From the NCBI RefSeq assembly GCF_900536025.1, contig NZ_UNOZ01000039.1, forward strand, positions 62,001-126,000: a stretch of 64,000 bases of DNA, written 5' to 3'. The DNA is from Pseudomonas reidholzensis. Lineage in GTDB: Bacteria; Pseudomonadota; Gammaproteobacteria; Pseudomonadales; Pseudomonadaceae. Shown here piece by piece: positions 28,904 through 37,841 of the stretch. A model generated the notes under the pieces. The model had not been told where the DNA came from. It was given only the letters and a program-made list of their open reading frames with translations, and did not search any database. The position numbers were made by a program, and so were the translations under genes. Position 1 is the first letter of the stretch. Every line of letters starts with the position of its first letter.

Positions 28904-30130
28904 TCAGTGCCAGCGGCGGAAAATCAACGACGTGTTGACCCCGCCAAAAGCGAAATTATTGTTCATCACGTACTCGTTGCTCATCGCCCGCATGGCACCA
29001 CGCAGGTAATCCAGCTCGGCGCAGCGCGGGTCGATGTGATCGAGGTTGAGGGTGTGCACGTACTGGTCGCGGTTCATCATCTCGATGCTGAACCACGACT
29101 CGAGCGCGCCACAGGCCCCCAGGGTATGGCCGAGAAAGCTCTTCTGCGAGCTGATCGGCATCCGCGCGCCAAACAGCGCGTGGGTGGCCTGGGTCTCGGC
29201 GATATCGCCCTGCTCGGTGGCGGTGCCATGGCCGTTGACGTAGCCGATGGCATCAGGCGCCAAGCCGGCATCCTCCAGCGCCAGTTCCATCGCACGGCGC
29301 ATGGTGGCCTGCTCCGGGCGAGTGATGTGCTGGCCATCGGCGTTGCTGCCAAAGCCGACGATCTCGGCATGGATGCGCGCGCCGCGGGCCAGCGCGTGCT
29401 GCAGTTCCTCGAGCACCAGCATGCCGCCGCCTTCGCCGACCACCAGGCCGTCACGGGCGCTGTCGTAAGGGCGTGGCGAGAGGTGCGGGGTGTCGTTCTT
29501 CAGGCTGGTGGCGTACAGCGCGTCGAACACCATCGCCTCGGTCGGGCACAGCTCTTCGGCGCCACCGGCGAGCATCATCGGCAGGCGCCCGAACTTGATC
29601 GCCTCGTAGGCATAGCCGACGCCCTGGCTGCCACTGGTGCACGCGCTGGAGGTGGGGATCAGGCGCCCGGTGAGGCCAAAGAAGATGCTGATATTGGCCG
29701 CCGTGGTGTGCGGCATCATGCGCACGTAGGAGTTGGCGTTGAGGCCATCGGCGCGCGAATTGAGCAGCATGTTGCCGAACGCCTTGATCTCGTCGGTGCT
29801 GCCCGCCGAGGAGCCGCAGGCCACGCCCATGCGGCCGTCGCGAATGCTCGGGTCGTCGAGCAGGCCGGCATCGGCCAGCGCCCGCTCGGCGGCGGCGACC
29901 GCCAGGCGCGCCACCCGGCCCATGCTGCGCAGCTGCTTGCGGGTCCAGTGGGCGGGCACCTGGAAGTCGTCGATCGGGGCGCCGAGGCGGGTGTTGAGCT
30001 CCTCGAAGCGGTCCCACTCGTGCATCCGGCGGATGCCGCTGTGGTGATTGGCGAAATGCCCGGCAAGCGTCTCCCAGTCATTGCCCAGCGCAGTGATGCC
30101 GGCCATGCCGGTGACCACGACCCGGCGCAT
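28904..30130 (-). CDS. apeR: Beta-ketoacyl-ACP synthase of APE cluster (ApeR-like)
   Basis: A 408-residue thiolase-fold condensing enzyme of the FabF/KAS II type. The catalytic cysteine is C164 (SSACTSGSQG); the two histidines lie in NGHGTATEQGD and FLGHTLGACGA. In characterised APE systems ApeR is the second ketosynthase, thought to act in starter elongation. The start ATG 30130 forms a TGATG overlap with the apeQ stop; a GTG two codons earlier is possible. It is the last clearly APE-type gene of the operon. Confidence 0.85.
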   Translation of the reverse strand: MRRVVVTGMAGITALGNDWETLAGHFANHHSGIRRMHEWDRFEELNTRLGAPIDDFQVPAHWTRKQLRSMGRVARLAVAAAERALADAGLLDDPSIRDGRMGVACGSSAGSTDEIKAFGNMLLNSRADGLNANSYVRMMPHTTAANISIFFGLTGRLIPTSSACTSGSQGVGYAYEAIKFGRLPMMLAGGAEELCPTEAMVFDALYATSLKNDTPHLSPRPYDSARDGLVVGEGGGMLVLEELQHALARGARIHAEIVGFGSNADGQHITRPEQATMRRAMELALEDAGLAPDAIGYVNGHGTATEQGDIAETQATHALFGARMPISSQKSFLGHTLGACGALESWFSIEMMNRDQYVHTLNLDHIDPRCAELDYLRGAMRAMSNEYVMNNNFAFGGVNTSLIFRRWH

Positions 30131-30858
30131 CAGCACAGCCCTCCGTTGACCGAAATGACCTGGCGGGTGATGTAGGCTGCCTCATCGGACATGAGGAAGT
30201 TCACCACGCCGGCGACTTCCTCTGGCGTGCCCATGCGCTGCGCCGGGATCATCTTCAGCAGCTCCTCGACCGGCACGTGCTCATCGAGCATGGCCGTGTC
30301 GATCAGCCCCGGGGCGACGCAGTTGACGGTGATGCGGCGCTTGCCCAGCTCGATCGCCAGGGCTTTTGCAGCACCGATCAGGCCGGCCTTGGAGGCGCTG
30401 TAGTTGACCTGGCCGCGGTTGCCGATCAGCCCCGAGACCGAGGTGATGCAGACGATGCGCCCGGGGGCGCGGCGGCGGATCATCGGCATCATCAGCGGGT
30501 GCAGAACGTTGTAGAAGCCATCCAGGTTGGTGCGCATGACCTGGTCCCAATCGTCTTCGCTGAGCGCCGGGAAGGCGCCATCACGGGTCAGGCCGGCATT
30601 GCACACCACGCCGTAATAGGCGCCATGCGCCTCGACATCTGCAACGAGCAGGGCCGCGCAGGCCGCCCGGTCGGCGATATCGAACTGCAGGATGCGCGCC
30701 TGGCGCCCCAGCCCGCGCACGGCTTCGGCAACCGCCTCGACTTCGCTGCGGCCACTGCGACAGTGCAGCACCAGGTCATGGCCGGCGCGCGCCAGGCGCA
30801 GGGCGATGGCGCGGCCGATGCCACGGCTGGAGCCGGTGACGAGGATGGTGTCAGTCAT
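30130..30858 (-). CDS. apeQ: 3-Ketoacyl-ACP reductase (ApeQ-like)
   Basis: A 242-residue short-chain dehydrogenase/reductase that reduces beta-keto groups during polyene chain growth. The NADPH-binding TGSSRGIG motif is at residues 8-15; the catalytic S140, Y153 and K157 are visible (ITSVSG; NYSASKAG), and the NAG motif is at 87-89. It ends VISVNGGLC in the FabG manner. ATG 30858 overlaps the end of apeP by 8 bp. Biosynthetic role inferred from the operon; the enzymatic class is secure. Confidence 0.88.
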   Translation of the reverse strand: MTDTILVTGSSRGIGRAIALRLARAGHDLVLHCRSGRSEVEAVAEAVRGLGRQARILQFDIADRAACAALLVADVEAHGAYYGVVCNAGLTRDGAFPALSEDDWDQVMRTNLDGFYNVLHPLMMPMIRRRAPGRIVCITSVSGLIGNRGQVNYSASKAGLIGAAKALAIELGKRRITVNCVAPGLIDTAMLDEHVPVEELLKMIPAQRMGTPEEVAGVVNFLMSDEAAYITRQVISVNGGLC

Positions 30859-31321
30859 GCGGGTGGTCCTCAGGGGCCGCTTCGGCCAGGTACTGGCTCG
30901 CCTGGGGCGGGCGGTAGACATTCAGGCGGGCACTGGCATGGATGCCATCGCCGCGCAGGTGGCATTCGAACACACCCATGCCGTTGTCGTCTTCCAGCGA
31001 GCGCTGGGCATGGATGCGCAGCTCGGTACCCGCGGGAAAATGCTCGACGTTGCACGCGAACTTGCGCGTGCCGAGCAGAAAGCCCATCTCCACTGCCTGG
31101 CCGAGGCGTCGCGCACGATGACCGGCGTAGGCCGCCACGCTCTGCGCCATCAGCTCGAGGGCCAGCCAGGCCGGCAGGCTGCCGTCGGCACGGTTGAACT
31201 GGCCGCCCGCCCGCACCGTGGCGTGGGTGTGGATCTGCTCCTCGTCACAGCTGTCGATGGCGTCTATCAGGATCATGTCACCGGCGTGCGGCAGCAGGTC
31301 GGCCAAGGGCCAGGTGGTCAT
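30851..31321 (-). CDS. apeP: 3-Hydroxyacyl-ACP dehydratase (ApeP-like)
   Basis: A 156-residue single hot-dog dehydratase that removes water to create each conjugated double bond. It begins MTTWPLADLLPHAGDM; H12 in LLPHAGDM corresponds to the FabZ catalytic histidine. LALELMAQSVAAYAG follows, as in FabZ-like proteins. In the E. coli APE pathway ApeP pairs with a second subunit, ApeI. Here the ApeI-like part is fused to the adenylation enzyme (41158-39485). ATG 31321 overlaps the apeO stop as ATGA. Confidence 0.85.
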   Translation of the reverse strand: MTTWPLADLLPHAGDMILIDAIDSCDEEQIHTHATVRAGGQFNRADGSLPAWLALELMAQSVAAYAGHRARRLGQAVEMGFLLGTRKFACNVEHFPAGTELRIHAQRSLEDDNGMGVFECHLRGDGIHASARLNVYRPPQASQYLAEAAPEDHPHD

Positions 31322-32499
31322 GGTGCGTCTCCGAGAATCAGGCTGACATTGTTGCCACCAAAGGCGAACGAGTTGCTCATCAACCGGCGCGGGCCTTGGC
31401 CTGGCAGGCGATGGTTGGCCTCGACCAGCGTCAGCCGGGGCAGCTCAGGGTCGTGCTGGCCGTCCCAGCAATGGGGCGGCAGCAGGCCGTGGGGGTTGTG
31501 CTCGCTCAGGGTCAACCAGCAAAAAGCCGCCTCCAGCGCGCCGGCGGCGCCGAGCGTGTGGCCGGTCATCGGCTTGCTCGACGAGCACGGCAGGTTGGCG
31601 CCGAACAGGTGGTGTACGGCCCGGCACTCCATGGCGTCGTTATGCGCGGTGGCGGTGCCGTGCAGGTTCAGGTAGTCGATCTGCGCGGGCGTCAGCCGGG
31701 CATTGTCCAGCGCTTTGCCCATGGCCTGCAAGGCGCCCTTGCCGTTCGGCTCGGGCGCGGAGATATGGTAGGCGTCAGAGCTGGCACCCGCGCCCAGCAG
31801 GGCGGTGCCCGGCCCTTCGCGGGTCATCAGGAACAGTGCCGCGGCTTCGCCGATATTGATGCCGTCACGGTTGACCGAGAGCGGGTTGCAGCGCTGTGCA
31901 CTGACCGCCTCCAGCGCCGTGAAGCCGTTCAGGGTCAGGCCGCACAGGCTGTCGACGCCGCCGCACAGCACCGCATCGCACAGGCCCAGGTCGAGCAGCC
32001 GGCGGGCACTGAGCAAGGCCCGGCCACTGGAGGTGCATGCGGTCGAGATGACGTAGGCTGGCCCTTCGAGTTGCAGCCAGGCGGCGAGAAACGCAGCCGG
32101 TGCGCCAAGCGCCTGCTGGTCATAGCGATAGTCGTCGGGGAACTGCCCGCTGCGCAGGTAATCGGCTATCCCGCTGCTGGCTTCTGCGATCCCGGAGGTG
32201 CTGGTGCCCAGCACGATGCCGATGCGCTGGCGGCCATGCCGGTCGATGGCCTGGCGGATGGCCGGCTCGATCTGCAGCGCCGCGGCGTACAGCAGCTGAT
32301 TGTTGCGGCTCTGCTGAGTCGGCAGCGGCAGTGGCGGCAGCGGGGCGTCGACGGCACCGACCGGCAGGCACCGGTCAGGCACCCAGCCGTGCGCTGCGCG
32401 CATGCCCGAGCAGTCGCCGGCAAACAACCGGCGGGCGACCTCGGCCTGGCCCTGGCCGAGGGCACAGACCAGGCCCAGAGCATTCAGGTAGGCGGTCAT
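31318..32499 (-). CDS. apeO: Beta-ketoacyl-ACP synthase (ApeO-like)
   Basis: A 393-residue thiolase-fold ketosynthase. C155 is the likely active cysteine (STACTSSGRAL); the histidines lie in NLHGTATAHND and MTGHTLGAAGA. In APE biochemistry ApeO pairs with the truncated chain-length factor ApeC and catalyses the iterative condensation with malonyl-ACP. The order apeO-apeP-apeQ-apeR is retained here. ATG 32499 overlaps the upstream lipoprotein stop as ATGA. The O-versus-R labels follow gene order and could be swapped. Confidence 0.82.
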   Translation of the reverse strand: MTAYLNALGLVCALGQGQAEVARRLFAGDCSGMRAAHGWVPDRCLPVGAVDAPLPPLPLPTQQSRNNQLLYAAALQIEPAIRQAIDRHGRQRIGIVLGTSTSGIAEASSGIADYLRSGQFPDDYRYDQQALGAPAAFLAAWLQLEGPAYVISTACTSSGRALLSARRLLDLGLCDAVLCGGVDSLCGLTLNGFTALEAVSAQRCNPLSVNRDGINIGEAAALFLMTREGPGTALLGAGASSDAYHISAPEPNGKGALQAMGKALDNARLTPAQIDYLNLHGTATAHNDAMECRAVHHLFGANLPCSSSKPMTGHTLGAAGALEAAFCWLTLSEHNPHGLLPPHCWDGQHDPELPRLTLVEANHRLPGQGPRRLMSNSFAFGGNNVSLILGDAP

Positions 32500-32984
32500 G
32501 GCGCAGGCTCGTTGGGCAAAGGGCTGACGTGATAACGCAGGCCTTGGGCGAGGCTCAGGGTGAAATCGTCGGCCTGGCGGTAGTCGACCTGCCAACGCGT
32601 ACCCAGCGAGCGCCGCAGGCCTCTCTGGCGCGCCTGTGGATAAAGTCGCGCCAGTTCGGTTTGCGGGGTCAGGGCAAACAGCACGGCGGCGAACAGCTCA
32701 CGCGCAGCGGGATTGGGCGGCAGCAGGCCATCCGCGCGCCAAGTGTGGCCATCGAGCAGTTGGCGCGCCTGGGGGATGCCCATCAGGTCCAGCAGCGACC
32801 AGCGCAACTGGCCGTTCTCAGCCTGTACCACCAGCAGCCAGTCCTGGCGTTGTGCGTCTTGCTCGCGCTGTACATGCAGTTGCTGCGGCAGCTCCAGCAT
32901 GGGTTGCCGGGCGGGCAGCGGCGGCTGCGCAGCGCAGGCGGCGAGCAACAGGGGCAGCAACAACAGCGACAGCAGGCGTTTCAT
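32496..32984 (-). CDS. DUF3261-like lipoprotein of the APE cluster
   Basis: A 162-residue lipoprotein with signal MKRLLSLLLLPLLLAAC and lipidation at C17 (+2 is Ala). The rest resembles the DUF3261 lipoproteins often encoded in APE and similar polyketide clusters next to the MMPL exporter. Its function is not established; a role in export or in surface lipid insertion is plausible. ATG 32984 overlaps the exporter stop (ATGA), and its own stop overlaps apeO. Confidence 0.75.
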   Translation of the reverse strand: MKRLLSLLLLPLLLAACAAQPPLPARQPMLELPQQLHVQREQDAQRQDWLLVVQAENGQLRWSLLDLMGIPQARQLLDGHTWRADGLLPPNPAARELFAAVLFALTPQTELARLYPQARQRGLRRSLGTRWQVDYRQADDFTLSLAQGLRYHVSPLPNEPAP

Positions 32985-35302
32985 GGCAGCGGGGTCTCTC
33001 GTTCGCGGGGTGCGGCCCAGGGCGCAAGGACAAAACTGAAGGCCAGGCCGAGGCTGACCGCCAGGCCGAAGTTGCTCACCGCCGGGGTACTCGACAGCGC
33101 CAACAGGCCGAACGACAGCCAGGTGGTCAGTGCCGCCAGCAGGGTGCCGAGCAAACTGACCGCAGCGCCACCGATCCGTTCATGCATGAGGATCGCATAG
33201 TCGACGCTGATGGCCGTCACCAGCAACAGCCCGAACAGGCTGAACAGGGTCAGCGGTTGGCCCAGCCAGCCGAGGCTGGCCAGGCTGCACAGCGCGGCGA
33301 GTAACGGCAGGGCGACCAGGCGCAGCGCGCCGCCCAGGCCGAACGGCAGCACCAGCAGGGCCAGGATCAACACGCAGGACAGCAGCTTGAGTTCGGCGGC
33401 GCTGATCTGGGTGGCGGCAAACAGCTGGTTCAACTGGCCGAGCCGGTCGACCAGTTGCACGCCCGCCAGCTCATCGGTCTGCAAGCGCAGCAGGGCCGGG
33501 TCGTTGAGCCCTTGCAGGCTGACGATCGCAGCCACGCCGCTGGCGTCCTGGCCCAGCCACAACGGCCGCCAGGCTTCGCCGAGCGGGCCGGCCAGGACCT
33601 CCTCGATCGAGCGATCGGGCAGCTGGCGCAGGTGCTCCAGTTCTGCCGTCAACGCGGCCTGCGGCACGCCCAAGGCCAGCAGCGGCTGCCAATGCCGGGG
33701 TAACTGCGCGAGGGCGCTGCGCGCCTGCTGCTGCTCGGCGGGGCTGGCCACCAGCTGACTGAGGCTCATGTAGCCCTTGAGCTTGTCCAGCGCAGCCAGT
33801 TCGTCGAGCTTGCCGCTCAACGCCCGCAGGCGCTCGAGCAGTTGCCCCGGGTCGGCGCCACGCACCAGGTAGAACTGGCTGGTCGGTTGGTAGCCGGTGA
33901 TACGCGCCACGGCCTGCGCCTCTTCGAGCAGTTGCGGTGAGCTGCCGACCCATTGGCGAATGTCGTTGCGGCTGTCCAGTTGCCACAGGCCCGCCGCACA
34001 AAACACCAGCAGCAGGCCCAGCAGCACGGCACTGTGGACGTTGCGCAGCAAGCGCTCACGCAGCGCGGTGAGGGCTTGCGCGAGGCGCAGCGGCCACTGT
34101 GCCGGGCGCAGCTCGACACCTTGCAGCAGGGCGGGCAGCAGGCACACCGCGCTCAGGTAGGCGCCGACCAGGCCGGCCGCAGAGAACACGGCGATTTGCG
34201 TGAGTGCCGGAAACGGCGTGAAGGCCAGCGCCAGGTAGCCGATGCAACTGGTCGCCAGGCTCAGGCTCAGCCCCGGCAGGGTCAGCCGCAGCGCCGTCCA
34301 GCTGTGCCAGGGGCGCAGGCTCCAGCCCTTCGACAGGTAGTGCAACGGGTAGTCCACGGCCACCCCGATCAGGCTCGAGCCCAGCACCAGGGTCATCACA
34401 TGCATCTTGCCGAACAGGGCGACGCAGGCCACAGCGCCGAACAGCATGCCCACCAGCACCGGGACGAAGGCCAGCAGCACCCGCCAGCGGCGGAATGCCA
34501 GCAACAGCAACAGCAGAATGCCCAGCGTGGCGCCGCCGCCCACCCAGGTGATCTCGCGGCTGGCCTGGCGCTGGCCGTTGGCGGCGTGCAACAGGCCGCT
34601 GACGGCCAGCAGCCGGGCGCCGTCGTGCTCGGCGTGCAGGCGACTGGCCGCGAGCAGGTCCGCCACTTGCAATGGCAGCTTCAGGTCAAAGGCGTCGCCC
34701 AAGCTGCGCGCGCGCAACAACACCCACTGCTGGCCGTCGGCTTCGGCGATCAGCGCGCCGCTGGCGGTGTCGAGCTGAATGTTGGCCGGTTTCGGCTGGC
34801 TGGCCTGGATGCGCCCAGTCAGGCCCAGCCAATCCTCTTGGCTGGGCACCAGGCTGAAGCCGCTGAACGGGTCGAACAGGCTTTGCACACGCTGTTCGAC
34901 AAAGGCCTGGGGCTGGTCAAGCAGTTGCTGGCGGTCGCTGGCCGAGAGCATCGCCAGGCGACCTTGCAGCAGTTGTTCGCGCACCGCTTGCAGGTCGGTC
35001 TGCACGCTCCACTGGACCTTTTCGAACAGGCCGCTGGCCTGCCATTCCCCGGCCAGGCGCTCGGCCATGGCCACCGCCTGCTGGCGCTGCGGGTGGCCGA
35101 CCAGCACCAGCACCTCGCGGTTGAGCGGCGCCTGCATGCGCTGTTCGGCGCGCTGCACCAGCGGGTCCTGGGTGTCCCCCGGCACCAGCGCCATCAGGTC
35201 GCCCGACAGCGGTGCGGCGCCGTGCCACTGCCAGCCGGCGACCGCCAGCACCATTACCAGCAAGGCCAGGAACAGGCGCGGCAGCAGGCGTTCACTCGGC
35301 AA
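32981..35302 (-). CDS. MMPL-family exporter of the APE cluster
   Basis: A 773-residue RND/MMPL-superfamily inner-membrane transporter. It has about 12 membrane helices in two halves, each with a large periplasmic domain after the first helix (roughly residues 30-245 and 400-600). Polar loop sequences such as GVAVDYPLHYLSKG and SVDYAILMHERIGG are typical of MMPL proteins. It is predicted to export the aryl polyene lipid. The start is a TTG at 35302, overlapping the LolA-like gene by 11 bp; the next potential start would remove the membrane anchor. Confidence 0.85.
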   Translation of the reverse strand: MPSERLLPRLFLALLVMVLAVAGWQWHGAAPLSGDLMALVPGDTQDPLVQRAEQRMQAPLNREVLVLVGHPQRQQAVAMAERLAGEWQASGLFEKVQWSVQTDLQAVREQLLQGRLAMLSASDRQQLLDQPQAFVEQRVQSLFDPFSGFSLVPSQEDWLGLTGRIQASQPKPANIQLDTASGALIAEADGQQWVLLRARSLGDAFDLKLPLQVADLLAASRLHAEHDGARLLAVSGLLHAANGQRQASREITWVGGGATLGILLLLLLAFRRWRVLLAFVPVLVGMLFGAVACVALFGKMHVMTLVLGSSLIGVAVDYPLHYLSKGWSLRPWHSWTALRLTLPGLSLSLATSCIGYLALAFTPFPALTQIAVFSAAGLVGAYLSAVCLLPALLQGVELRPAQWPLRLAQALTALRERLLRNVHSAVLLGLLLVFCAAGLWQLDSRNDIRQWVGSSPQLLEEAQAVARITGYQPTSQFYLVRGADPGQLLERLRALSGKLDELAALDKLKGYMSLSQLVASPAEQQQARSALAQLPRHWQPLLALGVPQAALTAELEHLRQLPDRSIEEVLAGPLGEAWRPLWLGQDASGVAAIVSLQGLNDPALLRLQTDELAGVQLVDRLGQLNQLFAATQISAAELKLLSCVLILALLVLPFGLGGALRLVALPLLAALCSLASLGWLGQPLTLFSLFGLLLVTAISVDYAILMHERIGGAAVSLLGTLLAALTTWLSFGLLALSSTPAVSNFGLAVSLGLAFSFVLAPWAAPRERETPLP

Positions 35303-35894
35303 AGTCGTTGCGCTCCGTCTCGCTCAAGGCCGGCGCGCCGCGGCTGTCAGGCATCCGGAGTACGGTGCTGTCGCCCTGGGTTTCTTGCAGTTCGATGCGT
35401 TCGACGTAACGGCCGCCGGCGATGTCGATGCGCGTGAAGATCTGCTTGAGCAGCAGCGAGCGTGGGTCGAGGCGCAGTTGCCAGTGCTCGGCGCTGCCTT
35501 CCAGGGTCAGCGCGAAGTCGCGCTGCAGGCCGCTGCTGTCGCCTTGCAGCACGGCGAAGAACAACCGGTTCTGCTCCGCACCCGCGCTGCGGCTGGGCAC
35601 GCTTTGCCAGCCGCTCGGGTCACGCCGGGCGATGCCTTGAGCGCTGATCCGGTAGTCCTGGCGCAACGGCGTTTGCAGAAGCCAGAGCAGGCCGTGGTCA
35701 CGCGCCAGGATGAACTGCCCGCGGCTCAGCAGTGGCTGGGGCAGGGCACGCAGGTGTTTTTCCTGGATGAAGCTGCCTTTGACCACGGCGGGTTCGCTCA
35801 GCTGCCGCTGCAGGTCTTGCAGGTCGAACGCCAGGGCCAGCGGGCTGCCGATCAGCAGGGCCAGCGCAGAAACGGCGCGCAGCAGCCTGCTCAT
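35292..35894 (-). CDS. LolA-like outer-membrane lipid/lipoprotein carrier
   Basis: A 200-residue periplasmic protein with signal peptide (LLRAVSALALLIGSPLALA). It has a LolA-type beta-barrel-like fold: QRQLSEPAVVKGSFIQEKHL, then LLSRGQFILARDHGLLWLLQTP, resembling the strand pattern of LolA. In APE clusters such carriers probably ferry the product across the periplasm to the outer membrane. ATG 35894 overlaps the thioesterase stop (ATGA). Function inferred from cluster context. Confidence 0.8.
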   Translation of the reverse strand: MSRLLRAVSALALLIGSPLALAFDLQDLQRQLSEPAVVKGSFIQEKHLRALPQPLLSRGQFILARDHGLLWLLQTPLRQDYRISAQGIARRDPSGWQSVPSRSAGAEQNRLFFAVLQGDSSGLQRDFALTLEGSAEHWQLRLDPRSLLLKQIFTRIDIAGGRYVERIELQETQGDSTVLRMPDSRGAPALSETERNDFAE

Positions 35895-36316
35895 GACAGC
35901 ACCCCGCGCACCGCGTCGAGCATCACCTGCGGCGAGGCCAGCTGCATCTCGCCGCTGTCGATGTGCACCGCGACCTGCACCGTGCTGGCGCGGGTCATGC
36001 GTTCGCCGGTGGCGGCGTCGCTGATCAGGTAGTTGATCTTCAGCCGGTGCTCCCACTCGACCAGACTGGCGCGCACGTTCAGCCGCTGGCCGAAGCTGGC
36101 GCCGCGGATATAGCGCAGCTGCAGGTCGATCACTGGCCACATGTAGCCGCTCGCCTGCATGCTGCGGTAATCGTGCTGCAGGCTGTCGAGCAGGGCGCAG
36201 CGGGCGACTTCGAGGTATTTCACGTAATGGCCGTGCCAGACGATGTGCATGCTGTCGACATCGAAGAACGGCACGACGATCTCGCTGTCGACGTGGAACA
36301 CCCCAGGGTTACGCAT
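35891..36316 (-). CDS. 4HBT-type acyl-thioesterase
   Basis: A 141-residue single hot-dog domain with the 4-hydroxybenzoyl-CoA thioesterase signature: FFDVDSMHIVWHGHYVKYLEVAR, where the aspartate in DVDSM is the likely catalytic residue. It may release the finished polyene or proofread the ACPs (ApeK-like by order). ATG 36316 overlaps the ammonia-lyase by 8 bp, and its stop overlaps the LolA-like gene (ATGA). No signal peptide is present. Confidence 0.82.
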   Translation of the reverse strand: MRNPGVFHVDSEIVVPFFDVDSMHIVWHGHYVKYLEVARCALLDSLQHDYRSMQASGYMWPVIDLQLRYIRGASFGQRLNVRASLVEWEHRLKINYLISDAATGERMTRASTVQVAVHIDSGEMQLASPQVMLDAVRGVLS

Positions 36317-37841
36317 GCAGCCTCCAGTGCTGCTCGGCGATGCGCGCCAGGCACAGGCGCAGTTCGCGCTCCAGGGCGCGGTCCTCGATGACCGGGGCAA
36401 AGTCTGCCAGCAACGCCTGATGCATGGTCTCCAACGCCGGTGGCAATGGCCGTGCATCCGCCTGGCGAGCACGCAGCCAGACGCCCTGGTTGGCAGCCAG
36501 CAAGCTCGCCGCGGCGACCTGTTCGGTCAGCTCGAGCACGCGCAGGGCATCGCGTGCGGCGATCGTACCCATGCTCACCTTGTCCTGATTGTGGCATTCG
36601 GTGGAGCGCGAAAAGACACTGGCCGGCATGGTCTGCTTGAGGGCTTCGGCGGTCCATGCGCTGGCGCCGATCTGCACGGCCTTGAAGCCATGGTTGAGCA
36701 TGGCGCGGTCGGCCTGGGCACCGGACAGGTTGCTCGGCAGGCCATGGTTGTAGCGCACGTCGACCAGCAGCGCGAGCTGCCGGTCGAGCAGGTCGGCGAC
36801 GTTCGCCACCAGGGTTTTCAGGCTGTCCATGGCAAAGGCGATATGGCCGCCATAGAAGTGCCCGCCGTGCAGCACGCGCTCGGCGTCACCGTCGATGATC
36901 GGGTTGTCGTTGGCGCTGTTCAGTTCAGTCTCGATAAAGCTGCGCAGCCAGCCCAGGCTGTCGGCCAGTACCCCGAGCACGTGCGGCGCGCAGCGCAGCG
37001 AGTAGCGGTCTTGCAGGCGGTGCAGCGGCGCAGCCGGCGCCTCGATGGCCAGGTCCTGGCGCAGCCAGGCGGCGACCTGGGTCTGGCCGGGGTGCGGCTT
37101 GGCGGCGAACAGGCGCTCGTCGAAATGCTCCGGGTTGCCTTGCAGGGCGATGACGTTGAGCGCGGTGATGCGCGTGGCCAGCTTGAGCAGGTAGTCGGCG
37201 CGGCCGAAGGCCAGGCAGGCCAGGCCGGTCATCACCGCCGTGCCGTTCATCAGGGCCAAGGCCTCTTTCGGCCGCAGCACCAGCGGCTGCCAGCCGAGTT
37301 GGCGATGGACATCGGCGCTGCTGCGCTGCTCGCCCTGGTAGAGCACTTCGCGCTCGCCAGACAAGGTGGCTGCCACGTACGACAGCGGCGTCAGGTCGCC
37401 ACTGGCGCCCACCGAGCCTTCTTCGGGGATCAGCGGCAGGATGTCATGCGCGAGAAACGCCTGCAGGCGCTCCAGCAGCTCGAAGCGCACCCCGGACATG
37501 CCGTGGCTCAGCGAGCGCAGCCGCGCCGCCAGCACCGCACGGGTGGCGGCCGGCTCGAGCAGCTTGCCCAGGCCGCAACCGTGAAAGGTGTACAGGTGGA
37601 TCGGCAGCGCCTCCACGTGCTCCGGCGGCACCGCCACCACGCAGGAATCGCCATACCCGGTGGTGACGCCGTAGATCACCCCTTCCTTGTCCAGCAGGGT
37701 GTCGAGAAAACGCGCGCCGCGGGCGATGCGCTCGCGGTACACAGGGTCCTCTTCGAGGCGTGCGGTGGCCTGGCGCTGGCTGAGGGCGAGGACATCCTCG
37801 ATGGCGAGCGGCGCCTCGCCGAAGGTTACGGACTGGGTCAT
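36309..37841 (-). CDS. Aromatic amino-acid (HAL/PAL/TAL-family) ammonia-lyase
   Basis: A 510-residue MIO-dependent lyase that removes ammonia from an aromatic amino acid. The MIO triad is A146-S147-G148 within GSVGASGDLTPLSY. Y57 (IYGVTTGYG) is the catalytic tyrosine. The selectivity doublet at residues 86-87 is F-H (YTFHGCGLG), not SH (HAL), HL (TAL) or FL (PAL), so the substrate is open. Within the APE operon it may supply an aryl acrylate starter such as 4-coumarate. It is coupled to the acyltransferase (ATGA) and overlaps the thioesterase by 8 bp. It is not assumed to be histidine-degrading HutH. Confidence 0.85.
   Translation of the reverse strand: MTQSVTFGEAPLAIEDVLALSQRQATARLEEDPVYRERIARGARFLDTLLDKEGVIYGVTTGYGDSCVVAVPPEHVEALPIHLYTFHGCGLGKLLEPAATRAVLAARLRSLSHGMSGVRFELLERLQAFLAHDILPLIPEEGSVGASGDLTPLSYVAATLSGEREVLYQGEQRSSADVHRQLGWQPLVLRPKEALALMNGTAVMTGLACLAFGRADYLLKLATRITALNVIALQGNPEHFDERLFAAKPHPGQTQVAAWLRQDLAIEAPAAPLHRLQDRYSLRCAPHVLGVLADSLGWLRSFIETELNSANDNPIIDGDAERVLHGGHFYGGHIAFAMDSLKTLVANVADLLDRQLALLVDVRYNHGLPSNLSGAQADRAMLNHGFKAVQIGASAWTAEALKQTMPASVFSRSTECHNQDKVSMGTIAARDALRVLELTEQVAAASLLAANQGVWLRARQADARPLPPALETMHQALLADFAPVIEDRALERELRLCLARIAEQHWRLHA

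Noticed and set aside
36309..37841. Calling the ammonia-lyase hutH (histidine degradation)
   Set aside because: No other hut genes are near, the selectivity doublet is not SH, and it is embedded in the APE operon.
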